From NCBI GenBank assembly GCA_002375985.1, contig DFNH01000034.1, positions 44,987 through 108,986 of the forward strand: a stretch of 64,000 nt of DNA. The letters are read 5' to 3'. The position numbers and the translations under genes were made by a program. The notes below the pieces were generated by a model. It had not been told where the DNA came from. It ran no database searches and worked only from the letters and a program-made list of their open reading frames with translations. This DNA is from Firmicutes bacterium UBA3572. GTDB lineage: Bacteria; Bacillota; Desulfotomaculia; Desulfotomaculales; Desulforudaceae. This document shows positions 26,501 through 33,147 of the stretch, piece by piece. Within the stretch, counting starts at the first letter, position 1. Every line of letters starts with the position of its first letter.

Positions 26501-26576
26501 CCCGTCGCAGGCCTGCACGGCCAAAGGCTTTAAGGACGAACAGATCTTCGCCGAGATCGCGTCTTTCTTCGTGTAA
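23538..26576 (+). CDS. hdrA: HdrA-type FAD/Fe-S protein, two fused HdrA-like modules
   Basis: Predicted flavin subunit of a heterodisulfide-reductase-like complex, the kind that passes or bifurcates electrons in anaerobes. The 1012-residue protein has an N-terminal FAD fold with VVGGGIAG (near 10-17), the HdrA cysteine motif DCSICILSPKLVEC (C56, C59, C68), one 4Fe-4S motif CVGCGDCAAKC (C108-C118), a second full FAD module with VVGGGIAGMNAAL near 602, and two C-terminal ferredoxin motifs CAGCRICVNVCP (947) and CKGCGTCAAACP (978). So it carries two HdrA-like halves in one chain. ATG start. The HdrCB-like gene follows 73 bases on. No hydrogenase, formate dehydrogenase or sulfite reductase gene is nearby to name its partner. 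Confidence 0.9.
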   Translation: MPDKIGAVMVVGGGIAGVQASLDLADAGYYVYLVEASTAIGGTMAQLDKTFPTNDCSICILSPKLVECDRHPNIELLTLAQLVGLEGEPGKFKATVFQKPRYVDPDKCVGCGDCAAKCPVKLPDEFNEGINVRKIISSKYAQAVPNTYAITHPEKCLYLTKGVQTGKPVCMLCQKACGKDAINFEDKEKTFTLDVGAVILTPGFDEFDPTAIKSLGYGTYPNVVTSIEFERILSASGPFQGHLVRPSDHKEPKKIAWIQCVGSRDVKARSYCSSVCCTYAIKEAIIAKEHSEQPLDTAIFYMDMRTFGKGFETYFERAKEQGIRFICSRIFEIGPGANEGDLKIRYASEDGTVSYEEFDMVVLSVGLQPSKSAIETAEKIGVKLNTYNFAATSTAAPVETSRPGVFVCGAFQSPMDIPQTVMQASAAASCAGTLLAEARGSLIKKEEPPAEIDVSGQEPRIGVFVCHCGINIGAVVDVPAVRDYIATLPNVVYCTDNLYSCSSDTQEAIKEAIKAHKLNRVVVASCTPRTHEPLFRATCAEAGLNPYLFEMANIREHCSWVHMKDKETATKKAKEIVRRAVAKARLLEPLSTVSLGINKAALVVGGGIAGMNAALDLANQGFAVSLVEKAEALGGMARKIHYTLEGMDVQAYLSGLINSVNANPNIKVYTNARITEVSGYVGNFVTKVDVGGTIQEIQHGATIIAIGAQELKTDEYLCGQDPRVITGLELEEEIVKGSDRVKNAKSVVMINCVGSREEGRMYCSRICCSEAVKNALKLKEANPDVNVYVLYRDMRTYSFKEDYYKEARGKGVIFLRYGLASKPVVKAEGGTLLVSVKDPVLQQEFNIEADLVALGVATVAPEDGKEIGQFYKVSLNDEGFFLEAHMKLRPVDFATDGVFLCGLAHGPKFIEESIAQGRAAASRATTVLTQDALTGGGAVSFIDKEKCAGCRICVNVCPYSAISFLEDQGVAEINEVLCKGCGTCAAACPSQACTAKGFKDEQIFAEIASFFV

Positions 26577-26590
26577 AGCGTATCTCCCTC

Positions 26591-26613
26591 CCGGGCCGCG
26601 CTCCGCGGCCCGG
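26591..26613 (+). other. GC-rich hairpin between the two hdr genes
   Basis: Nine-base perfect arms CCGGGCCGC and GCGGCCCGG around GCTCC, without a T run. Sitting between two genes of one operon, it may stabilise or partition the mRNA. Confidence 0.5.
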
Positions 26614-26649
26614 ACGGGCTCTAAATTCAGGCTGGTGGAGGGATAATTT

Positions 26650-27873
26650 GTGGAAGCCCTAACTTTGAATAAGGTTGCCGATCCCAAGTTCCGGGACGAG
26701 ATCATGGAGAGAATCGTTCCGCAGGCAACACGGATGGATTTCAACTACTGTTTGAGCTGCGGGACCTGTGCGGCGGGTTGTGTATTCACTGACGTCCACG
26801 ACAACTGCGACCCGCGCCAGTTCATGCGCAAGATCGTACTGGGTTTGAAGGAAGAGGTTCTGAACGATATGTTCATCTGGGTTTGCACGGCCTGCGGCCG
26901 CTGCACCATGCACTGCCCGATGGGCATCAACTTGGTCAACGTGGTGCGCTGCATCCGCGGCAAGTTCGGCCTCACCGCGCCGGGCACCCTGCAACAGGTG
27001 GCGGACACGCACCTGGAGACGGGCAACCAAATGGGCGTGACCGTGGAGGACTTCCTGGACACGATCGACTGGATGCAGGAGGAACTCCAGGAAGAGCTTA
27101 ACGACCCGAACTACAAGATTCCGGTCGACGTAAAGGGCGCCGAGATCCTGTTCATCCCGCACCCCCGGGAGGTCAAGTATTATCCCGAGGACATCAAGAC
27201 CTGGTCGAAGATCTTTCTGGCGGCCGGCATCAGCTGGACGCTTTCGACCAAGGCCTTCGACGTCACCAACTTCGGCCTGTTCAACGGTCGGGACGACGAG
27301 GCCACCAGGATCTTTAAGTTCACCGACGATGCGGTGAAGGAACTGGGCTGCAAGCGCGTGGTCTGCACCGAGTGCGGCCACGGGTACTGGGCCTTCAAGT
27401 TCGGCCAGCAGCACTGGATCAAGGCGGATTATCCGATCCTGCACATGGTGGAGTTCCTGGCCGAACTGCTCCGGGATGGTAAGATCAAGGTCGACAAGTC
27501 CAAGAACACTGAGGTTGTCACCGTGCACGACCCATGCAACACGGTTCGGAAGGCCGGTGTGGTCGACGAGCCGCGGTACGTCCTCAGCCAGGTCTGCGAG
27601 AACTTCGTGGAGATGTGGCCGAACCGCGAGTACAACATCTGCTGCGGTGGCGGTGGCGGTGCCCTGTCGATGGGCAAGGCGATCAAGGAGTACCGGATGA
27701 AGAAGGGCAAGCTGAAGGCTGATCAGATCCGGGCCACCGGGGCCGAAATCTGTTGCGCGCCCTGCCACAACTGCTACGACCAGCTGAACGAAATCAGCCG
27801 GGAGTTTGACCTCGGCTTGAAGGTTAAGCACATCTTCCAACTGGTGGAGAAGGCCCTGGTCTGGGAGAAATAA
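26650..27873 (+). CDS. HdrCB/HdrD-like iron-sulfur protein
   Basis: Predicted partner of HdrA that reduces a disulfide or passes electrons. The 407-residue protein fuses an HdrC-like N-terminal part with two 4Fe-4S motifs (CLSCGTCAAGC at 34-44 and CTACGRCTMHCP at 79-90) to an HdrB-like CCG part. The latter shows CTECGHGYWAFK, then DPCN, then a CCGGGGGAL motif, then CCAPCHNC. Thus one complete CCG motif and one partial. GTG start with GGAGGG seven bases upstream. A strong terminator closes the operon. Substrate unknown; HdrD, TmcB and glycolate-oxidase-type subunits share this architecture. Confidence 0.88.
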   Translation: MEALTLNKVADPKFRDEIMERIVPQATRMDFNYCLSCGTCAAGCVFTDVHDNCDPRQFMRKIVLGLKEEVLNDMFIWVCTACGRCTMHCPMGINLVNVVRCIRGKFGLTAPGTLQQVADTHLETGNQMGVTVEDFLDTIDWMQEELQEELNDPNYKIPVDVKGAEILFIPHPREVKYYPEDIKTWSKIFLAAGISWTLSTKAFDVTNFGLFNGRDDEATRIFKFTDDAVKELGCKRVVCTECGHGYWAFKFGQQHWIKADYPILHMVEFLAELLRDGKIKVDKSKNTEVVTVHDPCNTVRKAGVVDEPRYVLSQVCENFVEMWPNREYNICCGGGGGALSMGKAIKEYRMKKGKLKADQIRATGAEICCAPCHNCYDQLNEISREFDLGLKVKHIFQLVEKALVWEK

Positions 27874-27886
27874 ACACCCGGTGTTT

Positions 27887-27927
27887 AAAACCGTGAGGGC
27901 GGAAAGCCCTCACGGTTTTCCTTTTTT
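27887..27927 (+). terminator. Intrinsic terminator of the hdr operon
   Basis: A 14-bp perfect stem (AAAACCGTGAGGGC with GCCCTCACGGTTTT, loop GGAAA) followed by CC and six T residues. It lies 13 bases after the stop. Confidence 0.92.
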
Positions 27928-27961
27928 GTGTCGCGGACGCCAAGCGAGGGGAGGAACGCAG

Positions 27962-28155
27962 TTGACCTGCCGCTTGGGTGCGGTTACGGATGAACGGAAC
28001 GCCGCGGCCGGCTTTTTCCGCGCCAATCTGCCTTATATGATGCTGCTCGCGGCCCCCCTGTTCCGGGGCGGCGCCTTCGTGGCGGCCAAGTTCGCCGCGG
28101 CCGAACTCCACCCTCTGGTGGCGGCCAGCCGGTGGTTTCCCCGACTCCGACAAAC
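27962..28155 (+). pseudogene. 5' remnant of an EamA/DMT-family transporter gene
   Basis: The frame reads ...NLPYMMLLAAPLFRGGAFV and then AAKFAAAELHPLVAASRW, which matches the first membrane helix and following loop of EamA-type drug/metabolite transporters. After about 65 codons the similarity ends, and the frame runs into the folP promoter and out of frame into folP. A plausible start (TTG at 27962 after GGGGAGGAACGCAG) survives. No remaining transporter helices follow, so this is a truncated leftover. Confidence 0.55.
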
Positions 28156-28158
28156 AGG

Positions 28159-28164
28159 TATAAT
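28159..28164 (+). promoter_or_regulatory. Possible folP -10 element
   Basis: A perfect TATAAT 36 bases before the folP ATG. The matching -35 (TTTCCC, 17 bases upstream) is weak. Confidence 0.35.
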
Positions 28165-28199
28165 AGAGCCATCGGATGCACGGGTGGGGGGAACGAACT

Positions 28200-29390
28200 A
28201 TGGCACACAGGGTTTGGGTAACCGAAGTGGACGACCTCGGGGAGGCCCGGGAAGCAATCGCCGGTGTTGGAGCCGACGCGGCCGGCTGTGAGTTGATGGC
28301 GCCCAAGGCGGTGCACCGGCTGGTGAAAGTGACGGGGTTGGCGCCGGCGCAGGCGATTATCATCAAGCAGGAGATGCTGGCCTGCGGTGGCGAGGCCGCC
28401 GTTGCCCGGGGAGTGGTCAATGGGACGGTGGCCGAAACCGACGTGCTGCTAATGGGAACGCGCAAACAATATAACGGATTCTTGCGGAAACTGCGTATGC
28501 AGCCGTTCGGTCTGGCCGCCCTGGCCGAAAAAATCGAACGGGTGCTGGAAAACGTGGAGAAGGTGCCCCGCGGGCTGGACTGCCGGGGAAGATTTCTGCC
28601 GCTGGGAGAACGGACACTGGTGATGGGCATCTTGAATGTCACCCCCGACTCCTTTTCGGACGGGGGCCGGTACATCGACCCGGAGGACGCGTTGCGGCGG
28701 GCCCGGGAGATGGTCGCCCAGGGTGCCGACATCATTGACCTGGGGGGCGAGTCCACCCGGCCGGGCCATACGCCGGTGGGGGTGGAGGAAGAACTGTCAC
28801 GGGTTATGCCGGTCCTCACGCGCTTGGTGGGGGAGCTGGACGTACCCGTTTCTATCGACACCAGCAAGGCCGAAGTCGCCCGGTGGGCGCTGGCGGCCGG
28901 TGCACACATAGTGAACGACCAGTGGGCCCTGGGGGATGAGGGAATGGCCGCCGTGGTGGCTGAATACGGCGTGCCCGTGGTGCTGATGCACAACCAGCAG
29001 GGGACCGACTATAAAGACCTGGTGGGGGACATCGTGGGTTATTTTGAACAGCGGATCGGCCAGGCAGTGCAGGCCGGCATTGCCCCGGACCGGATCATCC
29101 TGGATCCGGGCTTCGGGTTCGGCAAAACCCCGGAACAGAATCTGATGGTCCTGCGCCGTCTCCGGGAATTCCGGAGTCTCGGCTGTCCGCTTTTGATTGG
29201 CACCTCCCGCAAATCTACCATCGGCAAGGTCCTGGACCTTCCGGTGGACGAGCGGGTGGAGGGCACCGCGGCCACCGTGGCGGTGGGAATCACCCACGGG
29301 GCCGATATCGTGCGGGTACACGATGTGCGGGAAATGGTACGCGTCGCCCGGATGACCGACGCCATTGTTCGAGGAGGTTGGACCGCGTGA
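28200..29390 (+). CDS. folP: Dihydropteroate synthase with N-terminal extension
   Basis: Joins p-aminobenzoate to dihydropterin pyrophosphate in folate synthesis. The 396-residue protein has about 135 extra N-terminal residues of unknown role (TEVDDLGEAREAIAGVG onward) before the TIM barrel. The barrel starts with LVMGILNVTPDSFSDGG, with DIIDLGGESTRPG, SIDTSKAEVARWA, DPGFGFGKTPEQN and GTSRKSTIG all intact. ATG at 28200 follows a G-rich ribosome site. folB overlaps its stop by four bases and folK follows, a standard folate operon. Confidence 0.95.
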   Translation: MAHRVWVTEVDDLGEAREAIAGVGADAAGCELMAPKAVHRLVKVTGLAPAQAIIIKQEMLACGGEAAVARGVVNGTVAETDVLLMGTRKQYNGFLRKLRMQPFGLAALAEKIERVLENVEKVPRGLDCRGRFLPLGERTLVMGILNVTPDSFSDGGRYIDPEDALRRAREMVAQGADIIDLGGESTRPGHTPVGVEEELSRVMPVLTRLVGELDVPVSIDTSKAEVARWALAAGAHIVNDQWALGDEGMAAVVAEYGVPVVLMHNQQGTDYKDLVGDIVGYFEQRIGQAVQAGIAPDRIILDPGFGFGKTPEQNLMVLRRLREFRSLGCPLLIGTSRKSTIGKVLDLPVDERVEGTAATVAVGITHGADIVRVHDVREMVRVARMTDAIVRGGWTA

Positions 29391-29755
29391 AGGACCGGAT
29401 CATCATGCAGGGGCTGGAGCTACACGGCTACCACGGCGTCCTGGATGCCGAGCGGGAGCTCGGCCAGCCTTTTCTCATCGACCTGGAGTTGTTTCTGGAT
29501 TTAGGACCGGCGGGGAAGCAGGACGACCTGGCGCTGACCGTGGATTACACCAGGGTATATACTGAGGTAAAGAAAGCCTTCCAGGCCCGGCGCTACCGTC
29601 TGATCGAGGCGGTGGCCGAGGGGGTGGCGCAGGCGGTGCTGTCGGGATTTCCGGTTGATGCCGTACGGGTCCGGGTATACAAACCGCACGCTCCGGTCCG
29701 TGGCAAGTTCAAATATCTGGCGGTGGAAATCACCCGCCGGCGGGAGGAAAATTGA
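29387..29755 (+). CDS. folB: Dihydroneopterin aldolase
   Basis: Splits dihydroneopterin to 6-hydroxymethyl-dihydropterin and glycolaldehyde. About 122 residues: KDRIIMQGLELHGYHGVLDAE contains the substrate-binding YHGVLDAER region, and the C-terminal VRVYKPHAPVRG holds the catalytic-lysine segment. GTG start overlaps the folP stop (GTGA) with GAGGAGG nine bases upstream. Length is normal. Confidence 0.95.
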   Translation: MKDRIIMQGLELHGYHGVLDAERELGQPFLIDLELFLDLGPAGKQDDLALTVDYTRVYTEVKKAFQARRYRLIEAVAEGVAQAVLSGFPVDAVRVRVYKPHAPVRGKFKYLAVEITRRREEN

Positions 29756-29756
29756 C

Positions 29757-30251
29757 TTGCACCCCGTTACCGCCTACATCGGTTTGGGCACAAATCTGGG
29801 CGACCGGGCGGCCAACCTGGAACGGGCCCTGCGGGAATTGGCCGGCACGCCCGGCATCCGGATGCGGCGTACGGCCGCGGTGTACGAGACGGCGCCGGTG
29901 GGCCGTACCGACCAGGACTGGTTCTTGAACACGGTGGCCGAGATCGAAACCCCCCTGGCGCCGCAAGCCTTATTGAAGGAACTGCAGGCCATCGAATCCC
30001 GGCTCGGGCGTGTCCGGAGGGAACGATGGGGCCCCCGGGTGATCGATCTGGACATCCTTCTCTACGGGGACCGGATGATCGATGAGCCTGGTCTACAGGT
30101 GCCGCACCCCCGCCTGACCGAACGGGCCTTCGCTGTGGTGCCGCTGGCTGAGATCGCTCCGGAAGTAATGTTACCCGGCAACCTCCGGCTGGCCGACCTG
30201 ACCCGCCGCCTCGCCCGGGAGCAGCAAATCTGTCTTTACACCGGAAACTAA
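29757..30251 (+). CDS. folK: Hydroxymethyl-dihydropterin pyrophosphokinase
   Basis: Transfers pyrophosphate from ATP to 6-hydroxymethyl-dihydropterin. The 164-residue protein shows YIGLGTNLGDRAANLERALR, AVYETAPVGRTDQDWFLNTV and RWGPRVIDLDILLYGD, with VPHPRLTERAFAVVPLAEIAP near the end. TTG start one base after the folB stop, with GGGAGGAAA nine bases upstream; a long upstream extension in the same frame has no ribosome site. Last gene of the fol operon. Confidence 0.95.
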   Translation: MHPVTAYIGLGTNLGDRAANLERALRELAGTPGIRMRRTAAVYETAPVGRTDQDWFLNTVAEIETPLAPQALLKELQAIESRLGRVRRERWGPRVIDLDILLYGDRMIDEPGLQVPHPRLTERAFAVVPLAEIAPEVMLPGNLRLADLTRRLAREQQICLYTGN

Positions 30252-30274
30252 CCTGATGGTCTGAGAGGAGAATT

Positions 30275-30661
30275 ATGGCTAAGGTATGGATCCGGTTGCC
30301 CGACGGAGAGAGGTTGCAGTTAAGATATTCCATGTGGGCAGGAATTTTGCGGGTGTACCATGGAGGAGAGCGGGTGGCAGAGATTATACCGAGCGCAGAA
30401 CAGGTAACCCCAAGCGGTAAAGTATGGGGTAAAAGTTATGCGCGTTGGATAAAGGAGGCGGGTTTTGCGCAGGAAGAGGCCGGAGAAGGTGCGGCAAGTT
30501 TCAAGGTGGGAAAACACCGGGTAGAAATAGATTCCAGACTGGTGGAAGTAGAAGGAATATGGAGTATATTTCGCGCGCCATTAAACATTATCGGTTATGC
30601 GCAGTGTGAAATTGTCGTGCGCGTAGATGGAATACCGGTTTTTAAGCGGCGATTTTGTTGA
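30275..30661 (+). CDS. Hypothetical protein, 128 residues
   Basis: Unrecognised. A soluble protein with basic and aromatic residues (AKVWIRLPDGERLQLRYSMW at the start, IWSIFRAPLNIIGYAQ later), without a signal peptide or membrane helix, ending in KRRFC. Its ATG lies six bases after AGAGGAGAA and 23 bases after folK, so it may be read through from the fol operon. Codon choice is visibly more A/T-rich than in neighbouring genes (AGA, ATA, GTA, AAA), which suggests a different history. Confidence 0.65.
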   Translation: MAKVWIRLPDGERLQLRYSMWAGILRVYHGGERVAEIIPSAEQVTPSGKVWGKSYARWIKEAGFAQEEAGEGAASFKVGKHRVEIDSRLVEVEGIWSIFRAPLNIIGYAQCEIVVRVDGIPVFKRRFC

Positions 30662-30703
30662 TACCGGGGACAAAATCTAAGGTCGTGCAAAATGTTGCGC
30701 ATC

Positions 30704-30752
30704 GAAACGGGGACAGGCATGTTTTGTGGATAGGCGCTTACTTATCCACAGG
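30704..30752 (-). repeat. Dispersed 49-base repeat, copy B (reverse)
   Basis: Read on the minus strand this copy is TGTGGATAAGTAAGCGCC then TATCCACAAAACATGCCTG then TCCCCGTTTC, aligning end to end with copy A at 21420-21468. One arm is a perfect DnaA box (TTATCCACA, plus strand 30742-30750); the other has one mismatch. Confidence 0.6.
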
Positions 30753-30811
30753 GGCTGGCGAGGCGCAGGGAGGAAAAAGCAGCCAGTCCTTTTGTTTCGG
30801 TCGCCTGCGGG

Positions 30812-30840
30812 TTGCACGGGCTCCCCTGTTGTGCTAAAAT
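30812..30840 (+). promoter_or_regulatory. Sigma-A promoter of the fluoride-riboswitch transcript
   Basis: TTGCAC at 30812-30817 and TAAAAT at 30835-30840 with a 17-base spacer. The transcript would begin near 30847, about 25-30 bases before the aptamer. Confidence 0.6.
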
Positions 30841-30869
30841 TTCTCTAGTTGCATCTAGAAGGGCCGGGC

Positions 30870-30946
30870 TGGCCCGGGCGATGGAGTTCGCCTTAATCAC
30901 CGGGCACGGTTGATGACTCCTACCGATAGCGGGTAGGGGTTTTTTT
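30870..30946 (+). promoter_or_regulatory. Fluoride riboswitch with terminator
   Basis: The sequence holds the crcB/fluoride aptamer signature: GGGCGATGGAGTTCGCC followed after a short loop by CACCGGGCACGGTTGATGAC and TCCTACC. GATGGAG can pair with ACTCC, and ATCACC with GGTTGAT, as the pseudoknotted aptamer requires. The 3' strand CCTACC (30919-30924) also pairs with GGTAGG (30932-30937), followed by seven T, forming an intrinsic terminator exclusive with the aptamer. Fluoride binding would therefore switch on the downstream antiporter gene. Confidence 0.88.
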
Positions 30947-30990
30947 GTGTAAGATTCTCCGTACGATTGGTTCTTGGGAGGGAGTAGCGT

Positions 30991-32139
30991 TTGTTCCTGG
31001 ATAATGTCTGGTTGATCGCGGCCCTGTGGGTGGGACTGGCCCTGGCCGCCTCGTTGATCTCGATTCGCTTGGGCATCTCGGTGGCACTGATTGAGATCCT
31101 ACTCGGGATGATCGGGGGCAACTTCCTGGGCTTGGTGGAACTGCCCTGGGTGACCTTCGTCGCCGGGTTCGGGGCGATCTTTCTGACCTTCCTCGCCGGG
31201 GCCGAGGTGGATCCGTATGTGTTGAAGAATAAGTTCAAGGAAAGCTTTAGTATTGGTTTTCTCTCCTTCCTGCTACCGTTTTTGGCCGCCTTTGCTTACG
31301 CCTACTACGTAGGCGGCTGGGGTCTTGACGCCTCCCTCATTTGCGGGATCGCCCTTTCCACAACCTCGGTGGCCGTCGTCTATGCCGTGATGGTGGAAAC
31401 GGGACTGAACCGGACCGAACTGGGGAGAATCATCCTGGCAGCCTGCTTTATCACCAACCTGGGCACTGTGGTGGCCCTGGGCTTGTTCTTTGCCCACTTC
31501 GACGTGTGGATGGCCGTGTTTGTCGGGGCCTCGGTCGGCGTTTTCGCCCTGATGCCCCGGCTGACGCCCCGGTTTGCCCAGCGGTACGGCGGGCGCATCG
31601 CCCAGGCCGAGATCAAATTCTTCTTTTTCATTCTGTTGCTGCTCGGGGGACTGGCGCTGAAGGCCGGGAGCGAGGCCGTTTTGCCGGCTTACATCCTGGG
31701 GTTGACGGTGGCCGGGTTTATGATGTCCCGCCAGGAACTGCTGCACCAGTTGCGGGTGATCGCCTTTGCCTTCTTTACGCCGTTTTACTTCTTGAAGGCC
31801 GGCCTTTATGTTTCCCTGCCGGCCGTGGCCGGAAGCCTCTTTTTGATCATCATCCTGCTCGGGGTGAAGGTGGCCGCCAAGTTCGCCGGGGTGTGGCCGG
31901 TGGTCCGGCTGTTTCAATACAGTCTGCGCGAGAGCATGTATATCACCCTGCTGATGAGCACCGGTCTGACTTTCGGCATCATCTCCGCCCTGTTCGGCCT
32001 GAACCATGGCCTCATCAGCCAGGAGCAGTACACCATCCTGGTCACGGTGGAAATCGCCAGCGCTGTGGTGCCGACCCTGATCGCCCAGACCTGGTTCCGG
32101 CCGCGGGTGAAAGCCGCCGCGGGCAGGGAACAGGGATGA
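30991..32139 (+). CDS. Cation:proton antiporter (CPA2/KefB type) under fluoride control
   Basis: Membrane antiporter of the monovalent cation:proton CPA2 superfamily. The 382-residue protein has about 12 hydrophobic helices. Helix-5-like CGIALSTTSVAVVYAVMVETG carries the conserved unwound-helix region of the family, and the C-terminal cytoplasmic domain (TrkA/RCK) is absent. TTG start 45 bases after the riboswitch terminator, behind GGGAGGGAG. Known fluoride switches often control Fluc, EriC or Na+/H+ antiporter-type genes; the predicted role is fluoride export or relief of the acid load. Actual substrate unproven. Confidence 0.88.
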   Translation: MFLDNVWLIAALWVGLALAASLISIRLGISVALIEILLGMIGGNFLGLVELPWVTFVAGFGAIFLTFLAGAEVDPYVLKNKFKESFSIGFLSFLLPFLAAFAYAYYVGGWGLDASLICGIALSTTSVAVVYAVMVETGLNRTELGRIILAACFITNLGTVVALGLFFAHFDVWMAVFVGASVGVFALMPRLTPRFAQRYGGRIAQAEIKFFFFILLLLGGLALKAGSEAVLPAYILGLTVAGFMMSRQELLHQLRVIAFAFFTPFYFLKAGLYVSLPAVAGSLFLIIILLGVKVAAKFAGVWPVVRLFQYSLRESMYITLLMSTGLTFGIISALFGLNHGLISQEQYTILVTVEIASAVVPTLIAQTWFRPRVKAAAGREQG

Positions 32140-32234
32140 TCACCCAACGGCCTGGTGCACCACAGATTGTTGCTCCCACCGGGAGGCACGCAGGGCAGAA
32201 TTGAAAAAGTACAGGTACTAAGGGGGTAGGCGGT

Positions 32235-32708
32235 GTGTTCAAGCGGATCATGCTGGCTTTTGACGGTTCCAAGATGTCCTTCCGGGCGGCCGAAAAGGCC
32301 TTCGACCTGGCGGTAAAGTACGGCGCCGCGGTGGAGGTGGTTACGGTGGCGCAGCTGCCGGATTACGGCGCCACGGTCGGCGAGGTCGACGAATACCGCA
32401 CCCGGGCCGAGGAGTTTTACCGCCAGAATCTAGAAAAGGTGAAACAGTTGGCGGACCACTACGGCCTCCGTATAACGGACCGGCTGCTCTTCGGCCATGT
32501 GGGGGGCAAACTGGTCGAATACGCCGGCGAGGGTGATTTCGACCTGGTGGTGATCGGGGCGCGCGGCCACAGCCCGCTGCAGCAGATGTTCCTCGGCAGC
32601 GTGTCGCAGTACGTGGTGAAGCGGGCGCCGTGTGCGGTGTTGGTGGCCAAGGGCCGGAAAGGGGTTGCTGCGGACATGCCCGGAGCGTCGCCGGCGCAGG
32701 ACAAGTAG
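32235..32708 (+). CDS. Universal stress protein, UspA family
   Basis: Soluble nucleotide-binding stress protein. The 157-residue protein begins MFKRIMLAFDGSKMSFRAAE. The C-terminal ATP-binding signature is VIGARGHSPLQQMFLGSVSQ followed by YVVKRAPCAVLVAKG, which is the G-2x-G-9x-GS motif of ATP-binding Usp proteins. GTG start behind AAGGGGGTAGG. It lies 95 bases after the antiporter gene; such pairs of transporter and Usp are common. Target and trigger unknown. Confidence 0.92.
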   Translation: MFKRIMLAFDGSKMSFRAAEKAFDLAVKYGAAVEVVTVAQLPDYGATVGEVDEYRTRAEEFYRQNLEKVKQLADHYGLRITDRLLFGHVGGKLVEYAGEGDFDLVVIGARGHSPLQQMFLGSVSQYVVKRAPCAVLVAKGRKGVAADMPGASPAQDK

Positions 32709-32711
32709 CGC

Positions 32712-32951
32712 CGCGTCCTATCGCGCGTAGGGGCGGACGCCGGCGTTTTTATAATGTCGGTGGACGCGCTGTTGGGACAGACCGAGGTGGACTACCTGCG
32801 CGACATTCAAAAGTATGTCCATAAGTTTGTGTTTGTCTTGAACAAGGTGGATATTGTGGGTGAAGAGGACCTCCAGGAGGCGCTGCAATTCACCAGGCAG
32901 ACACTCGCCGAAGCCACCGGGCTGGCAGAACCGCACCTCCTGCCCCTTTAA
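32712..32951 (+). pseudogene. Fragment of a dynamin-family GTPase gene
   Basis: About 80 codons read GADAGVFIMSVDALLGQTEV then DYLRDIQKYVHKFVFVLNKV then DIVGEEDLQEALQFTRQTLA. This matches the middle of the dynamin-like GTPase domain, including the NKVD guanine-specificity motif. The P-loop and everything before it are missing, the frame abuts the Usp stop codon, and the similarity stops at 32951. It is a deletion remnant, not a working gene. Confidence 0.7.
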
Positions 32952-33147
32952 AGGCATCACTACGCTGATCCTGAACATCGCCCCGCTCCTTTACGGCGGC
33001 GTGAAACGTGAACTGCCTATACGAGTTCGGGATACCTGCGCTTTTGTCCTCCGTTTTCCGGCCTGATGATGTTTACCACCGGAAAAAGGTAATGTAAGAT
33101 AATGTTAGCCGACTCAACACCAGTCTTGCACGGACGGAGGTATACGT

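Noticed and set aside
25167..26744. Long reverse-strand open frame opposite the second half of hdrA
   Set aside because: Antisense shadow of hdrA and the start of the HdrCB gene; no ribosome site or motif.
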